This document shows positions 1 to 5,037 of a stretch of 8,678 bases of DNA, one piece after another. The position numbers and the translations under genes are program-made. The stretch comes from an uncultured Clostridia bacterium (GTDB taxonomy: Bacteria; Bacillota; Clostridia; Oscillospirales; Acutalibacteraceae). The stretch spans positions 1-8,678 of the forward strand of contig CALYNW010000027.1 in assembly GCA_945224895.1 (NCBI GenBank). Direction: 5' to 3'. The notes beneath the pieces are model-generated. The model searched no databases, was not told the DNA's origin, and was given only the letters and a program-made list of their open reading frames with translations. Each line of letters begins with the position of its first letter. Position 1 is the stretch's first letter.

Positions 1-35
1 AAGGCAGTCTTATGTGGTATTTTATAAATATGATT

Positions 36-53
36 AAGGGGGATAAAATATTG
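36..53 (+). promoter_or_regulatory. Shine-Dalgarno and probable TTG start of the phosphoesterase
   Basis: AAGGGGGA at 36-43 is a strong Shine-Dalgarno and lies seven bases before TTG at 51-53. Read from this TTG, the frame gives only nine residues (MKSRFPFFL) and stops at TAA 78-80. The frame that encodes the phosphoesterase is one base off and would have to begin at ATT 50-52, a very rare start. The simplest reading is that one A is missing from the run at 54-57: with five A's the start would be M-K-K-P-F-S-F-F-L, running straight into the metal-binding motif. No promoter can be defended in the few bases before it. Confidence 0.6.
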
Positions 54-496
54 AAAAGCCGTTTTCCTTTTTTCTTGTAACGGATACTCACTATTTTGAC
101 AGTTCATTTAAAAGAACCGGCGAGGCTTATGAAAAAAGAAGCGTAACCGACCAAAAATGCGTTGCCGAAACACCTACCATAGTCGATGCAGGCTTTGAGC
201 AAATAGCACAGGATAAGGATACAGATGTTATTCTTATTCCCGGTGATTTGGTTTATCGCGGAGAGTATCAAAGTCATATCGGCTTTAGAGAAAGGCTATA
301 TAAGCTGAAGGAGCAGGGCAAAAAAATCTATCTAATTACCGCCCGTCACGATTATTGCGAGGACGGCGAGCCTGTTGAGTTTGACGGTGACAAGCTGATA
401 CCTGTTAAGGGTATGCCAAGGGATGAGCTGAGAGATTTTTATAAGGATTTCGGATTTGACGAAGCAATAAGCGAGCATAGGAAAAGTATGCGCTAG
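50..496 (+). pseudogene. Calcineurin-like metallophosphoesterase, 5' fragment (start lesion and in-frame TAG)
   Basis: This is the N-terminal third of a calcineurin-like metallophosphoesterase, a two-metal hydrolase family that cleaves phosphomono- or diesters. The frame is open from about 47 and gives EKPFSFFLVTDTHYFD, which holds the family's first metal motif D-x-H (83-91). It continues to IPGDLVYRGEY, with the second motif GD at 242-247. The third motif, normally GNHD, reads ARHD at 341-352 (LITARHDY), so the bridging Asn is replaced by Arg. No signal peptide is seen, so a cytoplasmic place is likely. The frame ends at TAG 494-496, after SEHRKSMR. The next codons continue the same protein in the same frame, so the stop is a nonsense lesion and not a natural end. 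TAG is used as a genuine stop elsewhere in the window (8347-8349), which argues against recoding. The substrate is unknown. Confidence 0.75.
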
Positions 497-1360
497 GTTG
501 TGCAAATAGCAGACGGTATAAGGCTCCTTGCTCTAAACTGCGACGGCGACTGCAAGGGATTTAAAGGCTTGTGGGACGACCAAATGGAATGGGCGCTTGA
601 GGAAATTAAAAAGGCTCACGAAAGCGGTAATTACATATTTGCAATGACGCATTATCCGCTTTTGCCTTTCTCTCCTATTATGAATTTGATAGGCGATGCA
701 AAGTTAACCGACTGGGAAAAGCGTGCCAATGAATTTGCCGATGCAGGTCTTGACCTTATCTTCACAGGTCATATGCACGCACAGGCGGTAACGGATTATA
801 CAACCGAAAAAGGAAACACAATAACCGATGTGCAGACAGGCTGCTTTGTAGGCTGTCCCTGTGCATACAGAAAGGTAACAGTTAAAGAAGGCAAGGCAGA
901 AATAAAATCATATACCGTTGATGATTTTGACTACGATAAGCAGGGCAAAACCGCCGAGGAATATTTTAAATGGCGGTTTGATAGAATGATTAATTGGAAA
1001 ATGGACGAAATACTGCCTAAGCCTGTAAAGAAAATACTTGACGGCTTTACTCTTAAAAAGCTTGGCAGACTCCTCTGCTTTAAGGTGGATAAAAGCATTG
1101 AAAGCCGCCTTGCAAGAGATGTAGGTGTTGAGCTTGTCAGAAATATTTTTGTGGGTAATGAGCCTTATGTAAAGGGCACACCTATGTATGAAGCAATGGA
1201 AAAGCTGCTCAAAAGACTTCATCCCGTTACTCATATAATCGAAAAAAAAATGGGTGCGAAAAATCCCGTGCTTTCGGATATTGACACCTTTATTCTTTCA
1301 ATGATAGGTGACGAAAAGCAAAGGGATTATGATGCTGTATTAAAAATATATTGCAAATAA
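497..1360 (+). pseudogene. Calcineurin-like metallophosphoesterase, 3' fragment
   Basis: This is the continuation, in the same frame, of the phosphoesterase interrupted by TAG at 494-496; its first possible start is GTG at 500, giving a 286-residue open frame. It carries the remaining metal motifs: FAMTHYPLLPF with His at 650-652, and the closing FTGHMHAQ with its two histidines at 770-772 and 776-778. The tail of about 190 residues after GHxH is basic and alpha-helical in character and is not a domain I recognise. No Shine-Dalgarno precedes GTG 500, so independent translation would need reinitiation. Alone it lacks the D-x-H and GD ligands and should not be catalytic. Together the two fragments make one protein of about 436 residues, a normal size for the family. 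It ends 20 bases before the symporter, so the two probably share a transcript. If the TAG is a sequencing or assembly error the gene may be intact. Confidence 0.75.
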
Positions 1361-1380
1361 ACTATAAGGGGTAAAAATTT

Positions 1381-2811
1381 ATGGCAGAATCAGTATTAAA
1401 GCAAAGCGAGCAAAAGCATATTAAGGGTAAGGAATTTATACTTTATCTTGTTGCAGTATTCTTTTATACAATGATGACAGGAGCAGTCGGTTCATACAGA
1501 AGCGACTACCTGATTAACGTATTGTCACTGCCCGACAGTGATGTTTCAATATTCAACACCTTAACCTCCGTTATTCCGTTTATACTTAACTTTTTCATAG
1601 CTATGTATATTGACGGCAGAAAAACAGGCAAGGGCGGTAAGTTCAGACCCCTTGCACTTCTTGTTGCAGTTCCTGCGGGAATATTTCTTGTGCTTTCCTT
1701 CTGGGCACCGAAGGGAATTACAGGCACAACGCTTATGATTTATCTTGTTACCGTTGCAGTTGCGTGGAGCGTTTGCACTAATTTCGGCGACTGTGTAAAC
1801 AAGGTTGCCATTGTAATGACGCCTAATATGAAGGAACGAGATACCGTTATGTCATTTAGGGGTATCGTTTCTGCAGTCGGTAATTCGGCTCCTCTTGTTG
1901 TTGAGCTTGTGCTTGCATTTATGGTAAAGGACAAGGGACTCAGGTATATCTGCGTTGCATCACTTTGCGGTGTTTTCGGTATTATGACAATGCTTCTCGG
2001 TATGAAAACAGTCCGTGAAAGAATTACATACAGCAACGAAAAAAAGAATCCCCTTGAGGGATATATGGACGTAATAAAGAATAAATATGCGTGGACAATT
2101 ATTGTATCCGAGTTTTTGAAAAGCTTTAGAGGTGTATCAACATATATGGGCATCTTCCTTGCAGAAGCACTTTTAGGACCGGGCAAATTCCTGCTTTTCG
2201 GTCTGCCGACAGGTATCGGAACAGCAGTCGGAATGCTTGTTATCAACTTCCTGCTGAAAAAATTCAATTCCAAGGTGCTTTATATTGCAAGCGGTATTTA
2301 TTCCGTTATCATTAACACCGCCGCTTTTGCCGTTGGATATATTTATTTCAAAAATCCAAGCTCCGTGCTTCAAATTATATTTGTTGCGTTTCTGTTTCTT
2401 ATCGGCTTACAATTCGGTGCATCAAATCTTCTGCCCACAATGTTCCAAGCAGATGTGCTTGAGGATATTGAGCTTAAAACAGGAAAACGCCTTGACGCTT
2501 CACTGCCCTTTGTTATCGGCATAGGCACAATGATTTCCGGCACAATAGCATCTGCCCTTGCACCGAAAATTCTTTACGGAACAAAGGTTCCGATTATTGA
2601 ATATGTTCAGGCAATTGACGGTGTAGCTCAGGAGCAAAGCCTGCACACCAAGATAATGCTTTTGTTCTTCTATACAGTTGTTCACGGACTTATGATGTTC
2701 CTTGCCGGCGTTCCGTTCTTCTTCTACAAGCTGACAGGCAAGACCAAGGCTGAGGTTCACGAAAAGGTACTTGCGCAGAGAGCCGCAATAAAAAGCACGG
2801 AAAAAGAATAA
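1381..2811 (+). CDS. GPH-type (MelB-like) MFS sugar:cation symporter
   Basis: This 476-residue integral membrane protein has about twelve hydrophobic segments. It matches the glycoside-pentoside-hexuronide:cation symporter family (MFS_2), whose members import sugars or glycosides with Na+ or H+. Visible hallmarks are the loop between helices 2 and 3 (DGRKTGKGGKFRP, residues 78-90, like the family's D-R-T-x-T-x-x-G-R-x-R-P), ERDTVMSFRG at 152-161, and in the C-terminal half ADVLEDIELKTGKRLDAS (357-374), the counterpart of the MelB stretch A-D-x-x-D-Y-x-E-x-K-x-G. The N-terminal 15 residues and the charged C-terminal tail (from about 450) should be cytoplasmic. The ATG start is fixed by AAGGGG at 1366-1371 with a nine-base spacer. 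It follows the phosphoesterase by 20 bases, so the pair is probably one operon, perhaps taking up and then dephosphorylating or otherwise processing a solute. The substrate cannot be read from sequence. No clear U-tract terminator follows it. Confidence 0.85.
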   Translation: MAESVLKQSEQKHIKGKEFILYLVAVFFYTMMTGAVGSYRSDYLINVLSLPDSDVSIFNTLTSVIPFILNFFIAMYIDGRKTGKGGKFRPLALLVAVPAGIFLVLSFWAPKGITGTTLMIYLVTVAVAWSVCTNFGDCVNKVAIVMTPNMKERDTVMSFRGIVSAVGNSAPLVVELVLAFMVKDKGLRYICVASLCGVFGIMTMLLGMKTVRERITYSNEKKNPLEGYMDVIKNKYAWTIIVSEFLKSFRGVSTYMGIFLAEALLGPGKFLLFGLPTGIGTAVGMLVINFLLKKFNSKVLYIASGIYSVIINTAAFAVGYIYFKNPSSVLQIIFVAFLFLIGLQFGASNLLPTMFQADVLEDIELKTGKRLDASLPFVIGIGTMISGTIASALAPKILYGTKVPIIEYVQAIDGVAQEQSLHTKIMLLFFYTVVHGLMMFLAGVPFFFYKLTGKTKAEVHEKVLAQRAAIKSTEKE

Positions 2812-2843
2812 CTATTGAAAAGCAACTATCATTGTTTACAATA

Positions 2844-2876
2844 AGCGCAACAAAACTACTACTTTGTTCAAACGCT
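2844..2876 (+). other. Imperfect hairpin downstream of the symporter
   Basis: AGCG (2844-2847) and AACAAA (2849-2854) can pair with TTTGTT (2863-2868) and CGCT (2873-2876) around an eight-base loop, with unequal bulges between the two stem parts. There is no U-run after it, so it is at best a weak terminator or a 3' stabilising structure for the upstream transcript. The rest of 2812-2880 shows nothing. Confidence 0.2.
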
Positions 2877-2880
2877 GATA

Positions 2881-2905
2881 TCCACGATCAGTGGACAATT
2901 TCCAC
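2881..2905. repeat. Three alternating TCCAC/GTGGA half-sites at 10-bp spacing
   Basis: TCCAC (2881-2885), GTGGA (2891-2895) and TCCAC (2901-2905) alternate in orientation with exact five-base spacers (GATCA, CAATT), so each half-site starts ten bases after the last. A further overlapping inverted pair, CTGAT (2875-2879) and ATCAG (2887-2891), surrounds the first half-site. The array ends ten bases before the proposed -35 of the lipoprotein gene. This placement fits an operator for a dimeric regulator bound along one face of the helix. It could also form alternative small hairpins in an RNA. No regulator for it is known in the window. Confidence 0.4.
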
Positions 2906-2915
2906 ACCTAATACA

Positions 2916-2944
2916 TTGCGTTAACAGGCATTGCTGTTTATAAT
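2916..2944 (+). promoter_or_regulatory. Candidate sigma-70/SigA promoter for the lipoprotein gene
   Basis: A perfect -10 box TATAAT (2939-2944) is preceded at 17 bases by TTGCGT (2916-2921), a partial match to TTGACA. Transcription would begin near 2951, giving a leader of only about 12 bases that holds the Shine-Dalgarno GAGGTGAT (2951-2958). The perfect -10 and ideal spacer may compensate for the weak -35. The half-site array lies immediately upstream. Confidence 0.5.
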
Positions 2945-2962
2945 TGTTTTGAGGTGATAACT

Positions 2963-3385
2963 ATGAGAAAACATATAGCAATTGTCAGCATGGTTGTTTT
3001 GTTTCTGCTGTTGTTTACTGCTTGTGCAGGACAGCAAGCCGATTTTAAAGATGTAACAATAAACTACGAAACATCTAATACTCATACTAAAGAAGATATA
3101 GACAATGCGAAAAAAGCAGTATTTGATCAGTTTTCGCAATTCAGTGACGCAGAATTGAACTCATTAACATATAGCGGAGATGAGATAAGCAAGGATAATA
3201 TAAATTATTGTCAAGAGCTGATTGAGGATAAAAAGATAGTTGATTGCATTGTTTTTAAAAGCAATTTCAAAACATCAAAATGGGCAAAGCCTGCTTGGGA
3301 GCCAAATACAGAATACAACTGGGATTGGTATGTTGCAAAGGATTCAAACGGAAATTGGATTGTTGCAACTTACGGTTATTGTTAA
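2963..3385 (+). CDS. Small secreted lipoprotein of unknown function
   Basis: The protein has 140 residues. A longer frame opens at GTG 2954, but that codon lies inside the Shine-Dalgarno GAGGTGAT (2951-2958), so ATG 2963, with six bases after GAGGTG, is the likely start. The N-terminus MRK is followed by a hydrophobic stretch and the lipobox FTAC, so signal peptidase II should cut before Cys21 and leave a lipid-anchored chain of about 120 residues on the outer face of the membrane. The mature part is mixed alpha/beta and acidic. It ends in a Trp-rich strand pattern (NTEYNWDWYVAKDSNGNWIV, then ATYGYC). That ending recalls a broad group of small clostridial lipoproteins that close with W-x-W, a G/N-x-W turn and GY; I recall no function for them. 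The gene appears monocistronic, with its own promoter and a strong terminator. Two further cysteines (in NYCQE and VDC) plus the terminal Cys could form disulfides. Confidence 0.75.
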   Translation: MRKHIAIVSMVVLFLLLFTACAGQQADFKDVTINYETSNTHTKEDIDNAKKAVFDQFSQFSDAELNSLTYSGDEISKDNINYCQELIEDKKIVDCIVFKSNFKTSKWAKPAWEPNTEYNWDWYVAKDSNGNWIVATYGYC

Positions 3386-3438
3386 ATAACAAATTTCTGT
3401 AATAAAAAGCAATTTATACATCTTAATAAAACGATTTC

Positions 3439-3469
3439 AGGCTCAGGGATTTTGCTCCCTGAGCCTTTT
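3439..3469 (+). terminator. Rho-independent terminator after the lipoprotein gene
   Basis: AGGCTCAGGGA (3439-3449) pairs perfectly with TCCCTGAGCCT (3456-3466) around a six-base loop, an 11-bp GC-rich stem, followed by a short T run (3466-3469). It sits about 55 bases after the lipoprotein stop. The T run is short for a canonical terminator but the stem is strong. The stretch from 3471 to 3531 is AT-rich and shows nothing more. Confidence 0.8.
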
Positions 3470-3531
3470 GCTATACCGAGAAATATATTAGTTTATTTTT
3501 CTGCTTATTTTCAATTTTGCTGTTTGATTTA

Positions 3532-3773
3532 TTATTCCCACTTGAAAAATCTAATGGCAATACCGCCCACCATCAATCCAATGCTTAAGGTAGAGTGACC
3601 TGAAAACGCTTTAATATTTTACGCTCTCGGTACTCTGATACCACAAGAGGCAGTCCCGTTAATCCGCCGGCACAAATACTTATCGTGCAAAGAGCTCCGA
3701 AGGACTGTTCAAGAAATGTGTACGCTGCACCGTCAGGAGCGGCTTTGGTGGATTGAGCGTGGCTTGAATATCT
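3532..3773 (-). pseudogene. Relic of an ABC-2 type transporter permease
   Basis: Read on the minus strand, 3773 down to 3585 encodes residues including PDGAAYTFLEQSFGALCTI and then GLTGLPLVVSEYRERKILKR, followed by FQVT. This is the highly typical N-terminal core of ABC-2 permeases, where a membrane helix leads to a cytoplasmic L-P-L-V-x-x-Y-R-E-R-x-I-L-K-R-x-x-V-T-P signature. The frame then hits a stop at 3585-3587. In another frame, overlapping the same bases, HSTLSIGLMVGGIAIRFFKWE ends at TAA 3532-3534. The first part resembles an inner helix of these permeases and IRFFKWE resembles their usual C-terminus. A functional permease has roughly 240-280 residues; most of the middle is missing here and the frame is broken, so the relic cannot work. 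It lies beyond the terminator of the surface genes and points the same way as the TetR-like gene at the right edge. DNA between 3774 and 3818 may hold more 5' debris in another frame, but I cannot assign it. Confidence 0.7.
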
Positions 3774-3818
3774 TTATTTGGGTCTTTAGACAATTGCAGA
3801 TGAGCAATTACCGGATTT

Positions 3819-3862
3819 AAACAAAAACAAAACTGACTCCGTTAGAAAAACGGAATCAGTTT
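3819..3862 (-). terminator. Rho-independent terminator of the surface-protein operon
   Basis: AAACTGA (3830-3836) plus TCCGTT (3838-3843) pairs with AACGGA (3849-3854) plus TCAGTTT (3856-3862), with a single C/A mismatch and a five-base loop. On the minus strand the stem is followed by a T-rich run TTTTGTTTTTGTTT (3832 to 3819). It begins 17 bases after the stop of the basic secreted protein, so it should end the minus-strand transcript. The plus-strand side has only a poor T tract. Confidence 0.85.
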
Positions 3863-3878
3863 GCTTCTTAAAATTTAA

Positions 3879-4961
3879 TTATTTTGTTGTAACAGACTTA
3901 GCACTTGACCAGCTTGAGTAAATCTTTGTAGCCTTGCCGTTAATCTTAACGGTCTTGTAGGTGCGAACTCTTACATAATACTTTTTCTTGCCTAAAAGCT
4001 TTGAAATTGTTTTTGATGTTGTACTGTTATAGCCTACTGTTACGGCTTTAGCGTTAGTAAAATTACTGCTTGTGCTGTACTGAATTTGATAGCCTGTGGT
4101 TTGTGTTGCCTGCTTTTTCCACTTTACCGTAAATTTCTTTGAGCCGGCGGTAACGCTTGAAATGCTTGTTGCCTTTGGCTTGATTGTAAAGTAGAGAGTT
4201 TTTGTTCCACTGTAATTACCCTTAAATGTAATCTTTACGGCATACTTGCCGACATTCTTGCGACCGCTTGCATAAGAAACAGTATAGTCCGTATTCTTCT
4301 TTAAGGTCTTGCCCTTGCTATCCTTAACTGTTACGGCAGGAGTTTTAACCTTGCCGTCGTAGGTGTAGCTTGTTGCGGAAAGCTTAATGCTTGATGCCTT
4401 TGGAATTACTGTTGTTGAAACTGCTTTGCCGCATATGGTACAGGTGTTAACAACCTTTCCGTCCTTGCTTGTCGTTGCTTTAGTCATTGTTGTTTTTGTT
4501 TTGTGCTCATTTTGTATTTCAACAGTCTTGCTTACGGTGAATGAGAAGCCGTCGGACGTTGTTGCATATACAACTAATTTGAAGCTGTTTTCAACACTCG
4601 GATAACCTTGGGCTTTGGCAACGGCGTACAGTCTGCCGTCCTCTACAGTCGTATCAATTGCTCCGCCGAGACCTATAAACTCACAGGTCAATACTGCGTC
4701 GGGAATACTGTTAGGCAGTAAAACGCTTACTGCGCAGTCTTGGGTTCTGCACACCTTATCGGGAGCGTCTATTGTAAAGGTCGGAATTTTCTTTTTTGCA
4801 GTTTCAGCCTGGCAATTATTGCATTTTTGCCAATACTGTCCGTTTCCGCTCTGCCATTCGTAGCTGTGTTCGCAGCTTGTGGTATCTGCAAAAGTAGTAG
4901 TCGGCACTAATGAAAGCAACAAGCATATTGCCAATACTATACTTAAAATTCGTTTTTTCAT
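3879..4961 (-). CDS. Secreted basic protein with CxxC knuckles, Ig-like and FN3 modules
   Basis: The protein has 360 residues. The frame extends 13 codons further upstream, but MKKRILSIV at 4961 is preceded by GGAGG (4974-4970) with eight bases between and begins a classic signal peptide cut after TFA (residues 24-26 region), so this start is chosen. Mature layout: H32 with C47-x-x-C50 (QKCNNC), a beta-rich stretch at about 60-150, H153 with C174-x-x-C177 (TCTICG), an Ig-like module common in clostridial surface proteins at about 190-262 (SYTYDGK, DYTVSY, NVGKY, FKGNYSGTK), and a fibronectin type III module at about 263-360 (FTVKWKK, TTGYQIQYS, KKYYVRVRTYK, YSSWSSAKSV). The knuckles may bind zinc. 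There is no sorting signal, membrane helix or lipobox, so the protein should be released or held non-covalently. Residues 191-360 contain about 32 Lys and 3 Arg but only 3 acidic residues, which favours binding to wall polymers or an acidic partner. It is the last gene of the minus-strand unit. No catalytic domain is seen. Confidence 0.85.
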   Translation of the reverse strand: MKKRILSIVLAICLLLSLVPTTTFADTTSCEHSYEWQSGNGQYWQKCNNCQAETAKKKIPTFTIDAPDKVCRTQDCAVSVLLPNSIPDAVLTCEFIGLGGAIDTTVEDGRLYAVAKAQGYPSVENSFKLVVYATTSDGFSFTVSKTVEIQNEHKTKTTMTKATTSKDGKVVNTCTICGKAVSTTVIPKASSIKLSATSYTYDGKVKTPAVTVKDSKGKTLKKNTDYTVSYASGRKNVGKYAVKITFKGNYSGTKTLYFTIKPKATSISSVTAGSKKFTVKWKKQATQTTGYQIQYSTSSNFTNAKAVTVGYNSTTSKTISKLLGKKKYYVRVRTYKTVKINGKATKIYSSWSSAKSVTTK

Positions 4962-4974
4962 AATGTTTTCCTCC
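4885..4974 (-). repeat. Signal-peptide/RBS cassette, copy A
   Basis: This segment covers the Shine-Dalgarno, start and signal-peptide codons of the basic secreted protein. It is a direct repeat of 8258-8347. The 74 bases at 4901-4974 differ from 8274-8347 at only three positions; the 16 bases beyond add about four more differences. Similarity ends at the signal-peptide cleavage region, after which the two proteins are unrelated. Confidence 0.9.
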
Positions 4975-5000
4975 AAAGAGAATTTATATATAATGCCCAA

Positions 5001-5025
5001 GGGTAGCGGTAAAAAACCGTTACCC
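5001..5025. other. Hairpin between the two surface-protein genes
   Basis: GGGTA (5001-5005) and CGGT (5007-5010) pair with ACCG (5016-5019) and TACCC (5021-5025) around an A5/T5 loop, with one internal mismatch on the minus strand. It lies just after the stop of the large surface protein (5038-5040). The minus strand has no T run after the stem, so full termination is doubtful. It may act as partial terminator, RNA-processing or stability element and set a lower level for the downstream gene. A weak minus-strand promoter (TTACCG 5012-5007, 18 bases, TATAAA 4988-4983) can be drawn through it, but would leave a leader of only about 14 bases. Confidence 0.5.
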
Positions 5026-5037
5026 TATTGTGTTATA

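Noticed and set aside
494..496. TAG read as a recoded sense codon or pyrrolysine.
   Set aside because: TAG serves as a normal stop for the regulator gene at 8347-8349, and nothing in the window hints at suppressor or pyrrolysine machinery.
1740..2273. Minus-strand 177-residue frame inside the symporter gene.
   Set aside because: The opposite strand encodes a clear membrane transporter; this frame lacks a ribosome binding site and has shadow-like composition.
2881..2905. CRISPR-like or attachment-site reading of the TCCAC/GTGGA array.
   Set aside because: The units are only five bases, alternate in orientation and have no spacers of CRISPR length; no cas, integrase or transposase gene is present.
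2954..2962. GTG start at 2954 for the lipoprotein.
   Set aside because: The GTG is part of the Shine-Dalgarno GAGGTGAT, and ATG 2963 has correct spacing and gives a better lipoprotein signal.
3774..3818. Additional coding debris (a frame reading KDPNKDIQATL) upstream of the permease relic.
   Set aside because: It is in a different frame from the recognisable permease core and too short to assign to any family.
4962..5000. Longer N-terminus (MGIIYKFSLEENI...) for the basic secreted protein.
   Set aside because: It would read through the GGAGG ribosome binding site and put 13 residues before a classic signal peptide. The start at 4961 has ideal spacing and matches the paralogous signal peptide at 8334.
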